Origin: Adiantum capillus-veneris
Lineage: Eukaryota; Streptophyta; Polypodiopsida; Polypodiales; Pteridaceae
NCBI GenBank assembly: GCA_014529385.2
Contig: CM043971.1
Coordinates: 85,490,340 to 85,554,339, forward strand
Length of the DNA stretch: 64,000 bases
Direction of reading: 5' to 3'
Below, in pieces: positions 1-11,261 of the stretch (position 1 is its first letter; each line of letters begins with the position of its first letter). The notes below the pieces were generated by a model. The model worked only from the letters and a program-made list of their open reading frames with translations, was not told the origin of the DNA and searched no databases. Both the position numbers and the translations under genes were made by a program.

Positions 1-709
1 CTCGAAATTGGCCCCTGCAACCACTTGGGCCTCGACCACGGCCTCTACCTCTACCTCTGTTGGAGTTAGAATAGAAGGTATGTTTAGAATTATTTCTGCC
101 ATGAGAAGAAGATGTGTCAAGGTTCTTCTCCTCAAGAATAAGCATAGAAATCAAATCTTGGAACATGGGGATGTCGTCTCTTGTATTCATGGAAGACCTG
201 AAATGTACATACTCATCTCCTAGGCCATCCAAGTATGCACGGACAATGTCATCGTCTTCCACTGAGACTTTAATAGATCCAAGAGCCTCAATGATAGCCT
301 TGATCTTCAAGGCATAATCATTGATGGAGAGGTTGTTCCTCTTAACCTGATTTAGCTCCGACTTTAGTTGAAGCTTCTTGGCCTTGGTGTTCACCTCGAA
401 CACTGTGCCTAAGTTTTTCCATGCAATGGCGGGGGTTTTAGCATCCTGTAGATATCCCATCATGCCATCTGTGATGCTCATAGAAAGCCAATACATCACT
501 TTGCTTTGGCCTTGTTGTCAGTCCCTCAAAGCTTTTCTTTGTTCTGCTGTAGCATTTGCCTCGGGAATCTCTGGTTCCTTTTCATTGTCTCCTTCTACAT
601 AGTCCCAATAACCTTTTCCTTTTAGGAAATTTGTTATTCTAAACTTCCATGCAGGGTGGTTATTTTTCTCAAGCTTCTTAGTAACAATCTGACTGAGACC
701 GTCAGACAT
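1..709 (-). pseudogene. Copia-A gag fragment (copy A1)
   Basis: The minus-strand reading starts at an ATG at 709 with MSDGLSQIVTKKLEKNN, the same N-terminus as the gag ORFs at 33226 (minus) and 39404 (plus). After 63 codons a Trp codon of the relatives is TGA here, closing the frame near 518. Homology with the Copia-A2 gag continues leftwards to the window edge with several more changes. The protein would be a UBN2/DUF4219-type copia capsid precursor that packages element RNA in cytoplasmic particles. This copy cannot make full-length gag. Confidence 0.88.
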
Positions 710-863
710 CTTGAAGCACTAAGACAAAACAGCTGCAATCTGCAAAAACTTGCAAATCTGCTGAACCTACTATCGTGGTACCTATAACGCTTTTTACACG
801 TAACGAGTGTCCACAATCAAGCGTACATACAACCACTGTACTTGTATAGTAAATCTCTGTGTA
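710..863 (-). other. Copia-A1 untranslated leader, left piece
   Basis: This is the left half of the leader between primer site and gag of copy A1, colinear with 33227-33382 of Copia-A2. It is interrupted at 863/864 by element L and resumes at 26242. No gene is seen. Confidence 0.85.
859..863. repeat. Target site duplication of element L, left copy
   Basis: GTGTA lies directly before the first LTR (TGTAAGG) and again at 26237-26241 directly after the last LTR (CCTTACA). The uninterrupted homologue in Copia-A2 (around 33370-33385) has a single copy of the region. So the whole LTR-int-LTR-int-LTR structure occupies one insertion site. Confidence 0.93.
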
Positions 864-1353
864 TGTAAGGTTTCCAGTTTTTGAAACCTTAAAGGTTGTA
901 TAAGCTTAATCAAACTGATATGATTATTGAAAAAGTAATGTAGAATTGTCCGACCATGGCAAATATTGGTATTTTTGGAATCTTAAGCACAGCAAACCCC
1001 GGGCTAGAAATTTTCAGAATTGAATTCCAATAAAAACTGGCGTAGTTATGACCCCTGGAAGTTTACACTGTGAATTGAGTAAAATAGAAAAATTGAAGGG
1101 TTACAGTAATCATTTAAGCATAGACTTTATTAAAGGTCTCCCAGATATTTACAAGATATTTACCAATTAAGCAAAAATAGGTCAAATTATAGAAAAATTG
1201 ACATTTTAAAAGCTGGCAGGTAATGGGAGGATTATCACTGACCTGCCAGGGACTCATTTAGCAGCAGAGTCCGTTTTCTGACTTGCTGGGGGCTACTTGA
1301 ACTTCAAGCAACTGCCTTTTTCAGCCGGTGAGAGCTTATGAGTGCCAGAAATC

Positions 1354-1361
1354 TATAAATA
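1354..1361 (+). promoter_or_regulatory. Predicted TATA box of LTR A
   Basis: TATAAATA lies in the context ATCTATAAATAGGACC and is conserved in all three LTRs (1354, 12635, 22274). A C/A-rich start-like stretch (CTTCACATTTTACAC) lies about 20-30 nt downstream. This is a classic plant Pol II core promoter arrangement. The start site is inferred. Confidence 0.72.
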
Positions 1362-1803
1362 GGACCCGTAGCTTCACATTTTACACATACTCGGAGCCTT
1401 GCTACTCTCTCTCTCATTAAGAGAGAACACTACGCAGAAATCATTAGAGATTAATCTCTAATTGATTAACCCTAACTGTAATTAACCTAATCCTTCTTAA
1501 TTAGCAAGGTTAGATTAAGATAAATTGTTAATAAAACAAAGATTAGGCCTATGCATGCTCCTTAAACCTCTTTAAATTAATTAATCTCTGCTGATTATTG
1601 TAATTAACCTTAGTAATATTAAGCTAATTAATTATCCTATCATATTATGGTTGAAATTAGCCAAATTAATCATGAATTAATGATAAATATAATAATTAAG
1701 CTTACATTAAGATGAGGTAATTATCAGAGTTGCATTAGACAGTCATTAAGCTAGGAAAATTATCCTATAATTTTCTGATGTATTTTCCTAATTAATTAGG
1801 CAG

Positions 1804-3627
1804 AATTACTCTGTTTTTTGAGATATTTAAATAGGGGAAATTATTAAATTGATTTCAATTGCTATAATATATTTATCAGTGGTTAATTGGGTGTTAAGGA
1901 ACCCGTGATAATTAGGAAAAGCTCAGATAATCAATCTAGCTAATTAAGTATGTAGAATTACTCTGTTTTTTGAGATATTTAAATAGGGTAAATTAGTAAA
2001 TTGATTTCAATTGCTATCATATATTTATCAGTGGTTAATTGGGTGTTAAGAAACCCGTGATAATTAGGAAAAGCTCAGATAATGAATCTAGCTAATTAAT
2101 TATGCAGAATTACTCTGTTTTTTGAGATATTTAAACAGAGGAAATTAGTAAATTGATTTCAATTGCTATCATATATTTATCAGTGGTTAATTGGGTGTTA
2201 CGAAACCGGTGATAATTAGGAAAAGCTCAGATAAAGAATCTAGCTAATTGATTATGCAGAATTACTCTGTTTTTTGAGATATTTAAACAGAGGAAATTAG
2301 TAAATTGATTTCAATTGCTATCATATATTTATCAGTGGTTAATTGGGTGTTACGAAACCGGTGATAATTAGGAAAAGCTCAGATAAAGAATCTAGCTAAT
2401 TGATTATGCAAAATTACTCTGTTTTTTGAGATATTTAAAAAAGGTAAATTAGTAAATTGATTTCAATTGCTATAATATATTTATCAGTGGTTAATTGGGT
2501 GTTAAAGAACCCGTGATATATATGAAAAGTTCAGATAATGAATCTAGATAATTAATTATGCAAAATTACTCTTTTTTTTGAACTATTTAAATAGGGGAAA
2601 TTAGTAAATTGATTTAAATTTCTATAATATATTTTTCAGTGGTTAATTGGATGTTAAGGAACCCATGATAATTAGGAAAAGCTCAGATATTGAATCTAGC
2701 TAATTAGTTAGGTAGAATTACTCTGTTTTTTGACCAATTTACATACGGGAAATTAGTAAACTGATTTCAATTGTTGTGATACATTTATCAGTGGTTAACT
2801 AGGTGTTACAAAACCTGTGATAATTAGGAGAAGCTCAGAAAATTAGTTTAACTAATTATCTTAGTGGAATTACGCTGTTTTTAGGGGTAAATTAAAGGGG
2901 GAAATTAGTAAATTATGTGCTATAATTACATGCTATTTTTAAATGCTGTATTATAGGGTAGAGAGGCTTTGATAATTATGCCAAGGTTAGAAAAGTAGTA
3001 TAGATATTTATCTAAGTCAAATTATACTAATTCTAGCTAAAAAGTAAAGAGGGAAATTAGTAAACCGTGCACTATAATTCCATGCTATTTATCAGAGTTG
3101 TATTATAGGGGCAAGAGGCAGTGATAATTATTTCAAGGTTAGAAAAGTAGTATAGATATTTACTTAAGTCAAATTATACCATTTCTAGCTAAAACGTAAA
3201 GGAGAAAATTAGTAAATCATGTGCTATAATTACATGCTATTTATCAAAGCTGTATTATAGGGTCAAGAGGCCGTGATAATTATGTCAAGGTTAGAAAAGT
3301 AGTATAAATATTTATCTAAGTCAAATTACACTATTTTTAGCTAAAAACTAAAGAGGGAATTTAGTAAATCATGATATATGATTACATACTATTTATCAGA
3401 GCTATATTATAGGGTAAAGAGGCCGTGATAATTATGCCAAGGTTAGAAAAGTAGTATAGATATTTATCCAAGTCAAATTACACTATTTCTACCTAAAAAG
3501 AAAAGGGGGAAATTAGTAAATCATGTGCTATAATTACATGCTATTTATCACAGCTTTATTATAGGATAAAGAGGCTGTGATAATTATGCCAAGGTTAGAA
3601 AAATAGTATAGATATTTATCTAAGTCA
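1804..3627. repeat. 152-bp tandem array, 12 units (LTR A)
   Basis: Units begin at AATTAC/AATTAT at 1804, 1956, 2108, 2260, 2412, 2564, 2716, 2868, 3020, 3172, 3324 and 3476. Every step is exactly 152 bp, and the array ends at 3628. Two sub-families follow each other: units 1-7 share the TCTGTTTTTTGAGATATTTAAA type, and units 8-12 share the GCCAAGGTTAGAAAAGTAG type. Common anchors are GAAATTAGTAAA, TATTTATCA and GTGATAATTA. The array is AT-rich, non-coding, and lies downstream of the predicted transcription start. Confidence 0.93.
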
Positions 3628-4205
3628 AATTATCTAAATTTTAGCTGAAAATTAAAGTTGAAAATTATATAATTAAGTTAGAAAATGATAAGATAATTAC
3701 CAGAGGTCAAAATTATCCTCATCTACTTGTGGTAATTATACCATAGTTAAGTGGTGAGGTAGAAAATTATAATTGACCAAAAGTTCTATTTTTAGCGAAT
3801 GATTAATTAAAATAAATAGACCTTGCGGTCAAAAGTTTTTAGGAAAATTATAGTAAGTATAGACCTATGATATCAAGTTGAGGAAATGAAATCTTTAAGA
3901 TAAATTAAATACAATAAATATTAAGCCCAAAATAAGTAAATTATTAGCTTAAAAGTTGATAGGAAAATTAGGAAAAAGATATAGAAAATTATAAGAAAGT
4001 TCTGAGAGCTTAGAAAACCCTTAGGGAAGCGGTGGAAGAAGTTATCATGCCTATATAGACAAATAAGAAATTACTAGGTCAAGAATTTATCAAATAAGAC
4101 TATAAATTTAACCTTGGATGGGCTACGGTTGAATATAAAGGCTAAGTCTAGATTTTGATTTATTTACCTAATGATTAGACGTCCTTTTTAAACGGATAAG
4201 AAGTT

Positions 4206-4400
4206 ATGGCACCAAAAAGAACCCGAGAAAATCCTACATCTGATGATGAGGAAGTAGCTTCAAAACAAACTAGAGCGTCGCACGATGACGAAGCCGGGCC
4301 TAGTAGTACGCCTACGGAGGAGAGTCTTCAGGCGCCAGTGCAGCAGCCGATGGAGGAGAGTCTTCAGGCGCCAGTTAGGATACCGTTTTTTTTATCCTAG
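4206..4400 (+). CDS. Small ORF inside LTR A (64 aa), unknown
   Basis: The ATG opens a lysine/arginine- then acid-rich peptide (MAPKRTRENPTSDDEEVASK...). It has an NLS-like PKRTR and a short duplicated segment (EESLQAPV twice) caused by the local duplication in LTR A. LTR C has the same start (24967) with a different end. LTR B has ATT in place of the ATG. It lies in the predicted transcribed part of the LTR, so it could be a leader peptide or a first exon of gag. No family was recognised. Confidence 0.35.
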   Translation: MAPKRTRENPTSDDEEVASKQTRASHDDEAGPSSTPTEESLQAPVQQPMEESLQAPVRIPFFLS

Positions 4401-5154
4401 GGGAGCCGCCCGGTTGTATGGGCAACTGGTTTGGTGTATGGGCACTCGGAACCTTGAGTGGGGGTTTATCCAATCCGGATTTGAATAAGGAATGGGTGCC
4501 GTTTTTTCACCCTTAGGTGGTCTTGAGACAAGAAGAGTACTGGTCATGGTTATTATGGATAATGTTTTGATTGATAGTACCCTGTCTTAAGTTTAAAGAT
4601 GTTTGTTTTCTGAAAGAATGCTTTCAATGATGTCTTCAAGGAATTACTGTGACGGAACGTTAAAAGAAACCATTAATTTAAATGTTAAAACAATGTAATA
4701 ATAAGATAAATGAATCTTGTGTGAGTGCGGGGTGGTAAGTGGGGATTGACTAAGGTTGTCAATCTTGGAAGGGTGGACCTGATTAGTCAGGTAACTATCC
4801 ATTCCCGTGCAGTAAAACGTTTTAGAAACTTCTCACTTGGAAGAGGAATCCAATGGCTGTGCCCTCACATATGTTAGGGGGAAAAAAGCGTTGGCTAAGG
4901 AAACCATAATCTGAGTGATGAAGTTATAGGGCCTAAATAAGAATTTTTTTTTGTAGGTTGTTTGAATACATTGTCCCGTTTCCGCTGGGAGACAGGACTG
5001 GGTCTGCTTCTAAGGCTATAGACCCAAGCCATTGTCAATGGTAAAGGTCTATTCCTTGGATTTTTCTTGTTTAGAGACTCCGATTTTTATCAGACCTAGA
5101 GACCTGTCAAGGATCCCATCCCGATCTTGGTATAGGCGTGTTCGGGACTTTACA

Positions 5155-5474
5155 AGTGGTATCAGAGCCTGTGTTAACTAAAGTCTTGGACCTAGGGAAA
5201 AGTTTAAGGCGTTAAGTTGAAATAAGTAATCTTTGACAAATCCAATTAAAGACGTATTTAATTAAAAAGAGGGAGTGAAAGGAAAAAGAGAATTATCCCT
5301 ATCCTTGCAGTAAAATTTCCATCATGCCTACTTCAAATTCCTGGATTTCAACATTAGGTTTATGAGGGCTTGCCTATCCCGAGACTATTCAATGCCAAAA
5401 AGCGTGATGAAATGGCTAGATAATAGATTTTCTACTCGTAAGATAATCCCACCAGTAGTCCATCTTGGGAGAAA
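5155..5474 (+). other. Element L leader between primer site and gag (copy 1)
   Basis: About 300 bp follow the primer site with no clear open frame. A good splice-acceptor-like stretch (TATCCTTGCAG) ends near 5310, followed shortly by an ATG. The copy at 16294-16613 is almost identical. Confidence 0.6.
5157..5168 (+). other. Primer binding site after LTR A
   Basis: TGGTATCAGAGC lies 2 nt after the LTR end. It is complementary to the 3' end of plant initiator tRNA-Met, the usual minus-strand primer of plant LTR elements. Confidence 0.92.
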
Positions 5475-6085
5475 ATGAAGCAGGCAAGCAAAGAACGTTA
5501 TCGCCCTCTTGCACATCATGCTATCAAAATGAACGAGTTCTTTGATCTACGCCAACTAGGACTTTCATTAGAGGAGTACTACATTAAGTTCGTGTCTTTA
5601 CGACGCTATGCTCCCCAGATGACCATGGAGCAACAAATTGCCGTTTCTATCAAGGCCGCAACAAACCCCAGAGTACACGTCTCGAGGCCATGAGGCCTAC
5701 ATCAATACAGGATGCCCTTCTCAGGGCTAAGCCTCTTGCAGCCGAAGGAAACAACTCCATAAGAAACTATAATGGATTTAGTAACTTTAGGGGAAGAGCC
5801 AAGGGAACTTTCAACCAAGGATACCAACAATGTAGACTAGCTGCAGTAGTAAACCTGGAGCAGACCATCCCAAACGTTAGGTGCTATGGATGCAATCAAA
5901 TAGGGCACTATAGAAATAGTTTTCCAGAAAAACAAAACCCTCGAATTACTGCTAGAGCCATTCCTCAAAATCAAGGAGATAATCTAAGAGGAGGTAGAAA
6001 TAGAGGACGAGGTAAAGGAAGAGTAAGAGGAACCAGATGTTATGCAATCATAGGAGAACCAACTCTATGGATAAAAAAAAGATAA
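5475..6085 (+). pseudogene. Gypsy-type gag remnant, internal copy 1
   Basis: Two overlapping frames (5475-5693 and 5690-6085) make one gag once a single frameshift near 5685 is allowed. The first resembles the Ty3/gypsy retrotransposon gag core (W-x5-SKERY, EFFDLRQ, SLEEYYIKFVSLRRYAP). The second has a basic, glycine-rich region and a zinc knuckle (CYGCNQIGHYRNSF) whose last ligand Cys is Phe, then a GRGKGRVRG tail. Gag would form the particle and bind RNA. The frameshift and lost Cys are also in copy 2 (16614-20922), so they predate the tandem duplication. No protease or RT follows. Confidence 0.82.
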
Positions 6086-6735
6086 AAGAGCCACTCGCTT
6101 GGCCATAGTTAGCAATCTTAGAGCTTTGTAAACCACTCTAAATCAATAATGTAAAAATTTGAGTTACTTATATATTATAATGGAATACATGATTTTCTTC
6201 TCCAAGATTACTTAATGAATCTAAAGTTAAGTTGGTATTTAATCAAGAAATTAAGGGTTGATCTAACAAATGAGACCAAAGTTCTCGATAGTATGAAAAG
6301 GATTTGAATTTTGAGAATGACATAGTTATCAAGAAACCAACCCACATTCTTTGTGCACACGATAGCCTTCCTTGGAAAAATAACATAGACTTGAAAGTAT
6401 TAAGGTACGAGACTAATAGGAAGTCCAAAAGAACTCTTGGTATGATACTTCTTAAAACCCTTTACATATTGTTGGTCAACCAGGTTAGAGCACAGAGGGG
6501 GTATCTCTGGTGCAATAGTAGAAGCTTGTGTCGAACGCAGATTGCTCAGAATGGCAAAAACACGTCGAGCGCGTTCAGATTGGCAAAGTTGAAATACATG
6601 ATACTTGTCGAACGCTGATTGCTCTGAATGGTCAGTTAGATCGAGCGCGTTCATATTGACAAGGTGAATTTATGGATCTTTTATGGAATTGATTTAACCT
6701 GGTTTTTGAGATGATGCAAATGGTTTGTAAAGGTT
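6086..6735 (+). other. Element L non-coding internal region, copy 1
   Basis: There is no convincing gene. Small open frames on both strands recur identically in copy 2 (21141-21491), but only because the DNA is duplicated. A short diverged direct repeat lies at about 6529-6661: GTCGAACGC, GATTGCTC, GAATGG and CGAGCGCGTTCA each occur twice in order, spaced about 75 bp. Confidence 0.6.
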
Positions 6736-6740
6736 TTTAA

Positions 6741-7017
6741 TGCTGAAGATGATGAAACAGGAAACAGAAGGAAGACAGCAACTCAGAGTAGGAAGAAGAT
6801 GGAGAAGGAGAAGACACAGAGCTTGTGTACGAGATCTCTGTAGTCTCTCTCTCTGTATTAGAATAATAATGTATTCAAACTCAGAGCTACAAAGCTTATA
6901 TGAAACCCTAAGAGATAAGGTGTCCTTTCACACCAGATGTCCAGGGGGAAAAACCCAGTGGGAGAATAGTGCCCCTGGTGAAGCGCGTATACACACTAAC
7001 ACTACTACATGTCTACA
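6741..7017 (-). repeat. Copia-B 3' LTR
   Basis: 277 bp, TG...CA ends (TGCTGAAG...GTCTACA on the plus strand). It is nearly identical to 11646-11922. The 3' side in element orientation is next to the polypurine tract at 7018. Confidence 0.95.
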
Positions 7018-7030
7018 AATCTCCCCTGTA
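7018..7030 (-). other. Copia-B polypurine tract
   Basis: On the minus strand ACAGGGGAGATT abuts the LTR start TGTAGAC. It is the plus-strand DNA primer of the element. Confidence 0.8.
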
Positions 7031-7064
7031 GTGATAGTGTGAATCCGTACAAGGTAGCAGATCA

Positions 7065-10000
7065 TCATGTGTATGAGAGTAAGCCCAAAGCTTTTCGGAA
7101 AGCTTCAAACTTTTCTCGTGATAACGCCTTCGTAAATAGATCTGCAATGTTATCCTGTGTAGAACAGTAAGTTAGTGTGATCTCCCCTGCATGTAGCCTT
7201 TCCCTGACATAGTGGTAGTGAACCTCTATGTGCTTTGTTCTTGCATGAAATACTGGATTCCTTGCAACTGCAATAGCACTCTGACTGTCAGTGAAAATGG
7301 TAGTGGGTGCCTGTTGACACTCACAAAGATCTGCCAATAACCTGCGTATCCATACACAATCAACTGTTGCCGTGAAAGCTGCCCTGTACTCAGCTTCACA
7401 AGTTGATGTAGCCACTGTGGGTTGCTTCTTGCTTAGCCAAGATATACATGCATTTCCCAAGAAAAAACAATTGCCACTTGTGGAATGTCGTGTGTCAAAA
7501 TCACCAGCCCAATCTGAATCGCTGTAACCAAGAAGCTGCATAGAACTGTGCTTTCCATACATATCCCCCCTTGGAAAGAACATGGCAAGATTAGGGGTAC
7601 CTGAAAGGTAACGAAATATGCGCTTCACAGCCTGCCAATGATGCATACCTGGGCTGTGCATAAATCTGCTTGCTTGTGAAACCCCAAATTGAATGTCTGG
7701 ATGAGTGTTGCCTGCCAAATATATCAAGCAACCAACCGCTGCTGCATAAGTATGTACATCAAAAGGTTCTCCAGCATCGTGCATGCTCAACTTTGATCCA
7801 GTTTCTACGGGTGTAGAGATTGGCTTACAATTTTGCATACCAAACTTGTCCAAAATTTTATGCAAATATTTTGCCTGCAACATGTATATGCCATCCTCTG
7901 ATTGCACAAACTGAATACCCAAGTAATAATGTAGCAAACCAAGATCAGACATCTCAAAGGTTTTTCTCAAAGCATCTTTAAACGCTTCAATTTCATTTGC
8001 ATTATTGCCTGTAAGAAGCATATCATCCACATAAAGTGTTAGCATAATGAGAACTCCATCTCTCTTTTTGACATACAAAGTACTTTCTGTTGGACTATTC
8101 TGAAATCCCTGGCCAATCAAATAAGTATGTATCTTCTCATACCATGCTCTTGGAGCCTGTTTGAGACCATACAAAGCTTTACGCAATCTACATACCTTTT
8201 TCTCTTGACCTTTTACAACAAAACCACTTGGTTGACTTACATAAACTTCTTCCTGCAAATCACCATTCAAAAAAGCAGTTTTGATATCCAACTGATGCAC
8301 TTTCCAACCATGATGAGCAGCATTTGCAACTAGTGATCTAACTGTGGACGCACGAGAAGTAGGAGCAAAGGTTTCATCATAATCTATGCCTTTCTGTTGC
8401 GCATAGCCTTTTGCCACAAGCCTTGCTTTGTACCTGTCAACAGTACCATCTTGTTTCCTTTTTACCTTAAAAACCCTCTTTGTACCAATAGGCTTTTTAC
8501 CTGTAGGCAAGTCCACTAGATCCCATGTATGATTCTTATGAATAGAATCAATTTCTTGCTGCATAGCATCTTTCCACTGAACACACTCTAAAGCTTGTTC
8601 AAATGAATCAGGCTCATCTACATCACAAAGAGTGCTAAAGCAAGCCAAATCTACTTGCTCTCTGCCAAAAGTAGTACTAGCACGTGTTTTCCGTGGCAGC
8701 GGTGCATCCAACTTGCTATCCTGCAAAGTTTTCTGAACCCATTTAGGCAAGGTTCTTTCTTCCCTGAGAACTTCTTGTTCTTCACGCACAATTTCCTCTA
8801 CATCATGAGGTGTCACATGCTGATCAAAAGATTGATCAAGATTATCAACCTGTTGTGATTCTTGATTCTCCACAAAAGAAGGAAGCAAACCTTCAAATAC
8901 ATCATGTGTCTGCATATGAGGTACATCAAAAGCAACCATAGGTTGAGCAGTAGTTTCTGCAAAAATTACATCACGACTTTCAAAAATCTTGTTTGTAGCA
9001 GGATTGTAAAGTCTATAACCTTTACTTCCACTACTGTACCCCACAAATATACATTTGATTTCCTTATCATCAAGCTTCCCACGTAACTGCTGAGGGATGT
9101 GAGCATAAGCAAGACAACCAAAAACACGAAGATAACTGATTGAAGGTTTTTTGTCATACCAAGCTTCATATGCAGTAATGGTCTTCAAGGCACGAGTAGG
9201 ACACCTGTTCAAAACATGTGCTGCACAAGCAACTGCCTCCATCCATAGCTTATGAGGAAAACTCTTAGCCTTGAGCATACATCTAGCCGTCTCCATTAAA
9301 GACCTGTTCTTCCTTTCTGCAACACCATTCTGTTGTGGTGTGTATGGCATAGTGCATTGGTGTTTAATGCCTTTCTTTCCCAAAAAATCCTTAAATGCAC
9401 CTGACATGTATTCACCTCCTCGATCGGTACGAAGAGTCTGTACTTTGTAACCTATTTCTTTTTCAACCATGGCGACATAATGTTGAAAAACTGCAAACAC
9501 ATCTGACTTTGCTTTGAGTGGATACACCCAACAAAACCTGGAAAAGTCATCAATGAAGGTCACAAAATAAAGGCTGTTTCCCAAAGATGGCGTCCTCATA
9601 GGACCACATACATCACTGTGTACAAGCTGCAACTTTCGTGTCGCTCTAACTGAACCATCCTGCAAAAATGCAAATTTGTGCATCTTTCCAAGAACGCAAC
9701 CTTCACATACATGTCTTGGTGGCATCTCCAATAAAGACAAATCATGCACCATATTATGACGTTGTAAAGTCATCAAACTGCCATAACTAACATGCCCAAA
9801 TCTAGCATGCCACAACTCAGCATCCTGCATGGCCTGAGTCTTTGTTTCTGCAATACATACCTGAATCTGCTTTTCATAACGATCTAGCACAAATAGTCCA
9901 TTTTCTAGCGTACCTGTAGTGATAAGAGAATAACCATTCTCTCGATCTCGTACAACACATCTGTCATCCTCAAAAATGATCCGAAGACCATTTTTTGCAA

Positions 10001-11261
10001 GAGAGGATACAGACAACAAATTCTTCTTGATCCCTGGAACATATAAGACATCTGGCAAGCATAAATCTGAACCATCTGAAATGGTAATCAAAATCTTACC
10101 AATGAATTTGATTGGATAAGAAGCATTATTTGCACATGTCACCTTCTTTCCTGCTGGAGCTGCATCCAATGAACAAAACAAATCCTTCCTTGAAGTAATA
10201 TGCCTGGATGCACCACTATCAAAGTACCAAATCATTTGTGTCTTGTCAACACTGTAAGCAGAAAAATCTGAACATACTACAAAAGCATAAGAATCCTGCA
10301 CAAAGTTTGCAGACTCTTCTTTAGCTGTAGAAGAATCACCAGAAGCTGAAACAACCAAACTTGACTCTTTCTTCTTTTCTTTAGCAATTCTCTTTTTACA
10401 CTCACTAATGTAGTGACCAGGTTTCTTACAGTAGTGACATTTACCTTTCTTCTTGGACTTGTCGGAATCACCTTTAGACTTCTCTGAAGATTGTCCTGCA
10501 CTAGACTTGGAGTGATGAGCACTCTCTTTACCCCTGTTTTTGTTCTGTACAACAAGAGCATGATCCATACCATCCACCTGTAAAGACTTGTTCTTACGTG
10601 ATTGATCCTCCTGCAATAGCAAAGCCACTAACTCTTCAAAATGAAGAGGGTCAGGATTAGCTCGCAAAGACAGAGTCAAAGAAGTCTGAAAAGTCAAATA
10701 AGATGGTGGTAGTGAATTGAGTGTTTTGGAAACCAAGTCCTTCTCTAGAATCACTTCATCAATGCTAAGCAATTTCTCTTTAAGATCCCTGATTTTTGTA
10801 AGATGCTCGACAATATCGTCACCTTCGTCCATCTGTATTTTGTCAAGTTGTTTCTTCAAAAACTCTATTCTGGCAGCGTTTCTTCCTCCAAACATAGCTT
10901 GCAGAGTGTTCCAAGCATCCTCAGAAGTTCTGCAAGATCTGATATGTGGTGTGATTGTCCTCTTTATGGTTAAGGCAATCACAGCCATAGCCTGTGCATC
11001 TTTAGTATCCCATCTCTTTTGCTCTGGAGTGACTTGTGAGGGTCCTGCCCCAACAGCTGCACCACGACCAGGCGTGGCAGGTGCAATGCTACCTGGACGA
11101 ACTTCATCTCCAGATACATAATCCCACAATCCTTTACCAACCAAAACATTTTTGGCCATAAAAGACCAAAGAGAATAGTTGGTACCATCCAATTTGTCTT
11201 CGGATGTAAACGCACCAAAAATCTCTTTCTCCGTAGATAGAGCCATACTGTAGATGCACAC
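7065..11261 (-). CDS. Copia-B gag-pol polyprotein (1398 aa, or 1393 from the second Met)
   Basis: This is a complete Ty1/copia polyprotein. Gag spans roughly residues 8-240, with a CCHC knuckle (CHYCKKPGHYISEC, 275-288). The aspartic protease motif is DSGA (348-351). The pre-integrase zinc region starts around ELWHARFGH (482-490). The integrase core has D550, D613 and E649 with a 35-residue final spacing. Reverse transcriptase runs about 905-1150 with AFLNGDLQEEVY and catalytic YVDD (1077-1080). RNase H starts near SDSDWAGD (1247) and includes EAEYRAA and a final DNIADLFTK. Met6 (MALSTEKEIFG) matches usual copia gag starts better than Met1. No stop or frameshift is present. Products act in cytoplasmic particles and then in nuclear integration. 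Confidence 0.96.
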   Translation of the reverse strand: MCIYSMALSTEKEIFGAFTSEDKLDGTNYSLWSFMAKNVLVGKGLWDYVSGDEVRPGSIAPATPGRGAAVGAGPSQVTPEQKRWDTKDAQAMAVIALTIKRTITPHIRSCRTSEDAWNTLQAMFGGRNAARIEFLKKQLDKIQMDEGDDIVEHLTKIRDLKEKLLSIDEVILEKDLVSKTLNSLPPSYLTFQTSLTLSLRANPDPLHFEELVALLLQEDQSRKNKSLQVDGMDHALVVQNKNRGKESAHHSKSSAGQSSEKSKGDSDKSKKKGKCHYCKKPGHYISECKKRIAKEKKKESSLVVSASGDSSTAKEESANFVQDSYAFVVCSDFSAYSVDKTQMIWYFDSGASRHITSRKDLFCSLDAAPAGKKVTCANNASYPIKFIGKILITISDGSDLCLPDVLYVPGIKKNLLSVSSLAKNGLRIIFEDDRCVVRDRENGYSLITTGTLENGLFVLDRYEKQIQVCIAETKTQAMQDAELWHARFGHVSYGSLMTLQRHNMVHDLSLLEMPPRHVCEGCVLGKMHKFAFLQDGSVRATRKLQLVHSDVCGPMRTPSLGNSLYFVTFIDDFSRFCWVYPLKAKSDVFAVFQHYVAMVEKEIGYKVQTLRTDRGGEYMSGAFKDFLGKKGIKHQCTMPYTPQQNGVAERKNRSLMETARCMLKAKSFPHKLWMEAVACAAHVLNRCPTRALKTITAYEAWYDKKPSISYLRVFGCLAYAHIPQQLRGKLDDKEIKCIFVGYSSGSKGYRLYNPATNKIFESRDVIFAETTAQPMVAFDVPHMQTHDVFEGLLPSFVENQESQQVDNLDQSFDQHVTPHDVEEIVREEQEVLREERTLPKWVQKTLQDSKLDAPLPRKTRASTTFGREQVDLACFSTLCDVDEPDSFEQALECVQWKDAMQQEIDSIHKNHTWDLVDLPTGKKPIGTKRVFKVKRKQDGTVDRYKARLVAKGYAQQKGIDYDETFAPTSRASTVRSLVANAAHHGWKVHQLDIKTAFLNGDLQEEVYVSQPSGFVVKGQEKKVCRLRKALYGLKQAPRAWYEKIHTYLIGQGFQNSPTESTLYVKKRDGVLIMLTLYVDDMLLTGNNANEIEAFKDALRKTFEMSDLGLLHYYLGIQFVQSEDGIYMLQAKYLHKILDKFGMQNCKPISTPVETGSKLSMHDAGEPFDVHTYAAAVGCLIYLAGNTHPDIQFGVSQASRFMHSPGMHHWQAVKRIFRYLSGTPNLAMFFPRGDMYGKHSSMQLLGYSDSDWAGDFDTRHSTSGNCFFLGNACISWLSKKQPTVATSTCEAEYRAAFTATVDCVWIRRLLADLCECQQAPTTIFTDSQSAIAVARNPVFHARTKHIEVHYHYVRERLHAGEITLTYCSTQDNIADLFTKALSREKFEAFRKALGLLSYT

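Larger units (their letters stand above)
864..5154 (+). repeat. Element L LTR A (4291 bp)
   Basis: It begins TGTAAGGTTTCCAG and ends GGGACTTTACA, with the primer site 2 nt later. A TATA box at 1354 puts the predicted RNA start near 1385, so U3 is only about 0.5 kb and roughly 3.8 kb would be R/U5. It contains a 152-bp array (1804-3627) and a small ORF (4206-4400). Compared with LTR B it lacks the equivalent of 15170-15513 (344 bp). In its place is a second copy of a ~36-bp segment ending AGTCTTCAGGCGCCAG, which looks like template switching. Confidence 0.92.

Noticed and set aside
1804-3627. CRISPR-like array
   Set aside because: Units are contiguous 152-bp diverged repeats with no repeat/spacer alternation, inside plant LTRs.
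6304-6654. Open frames 6304-6618 (+) and 6400-6654 (-), repeated at 21141-21491
   Set aside because: Their conservation is explained by the recent tandem duplication of element L. They overlap antisense and match no family.
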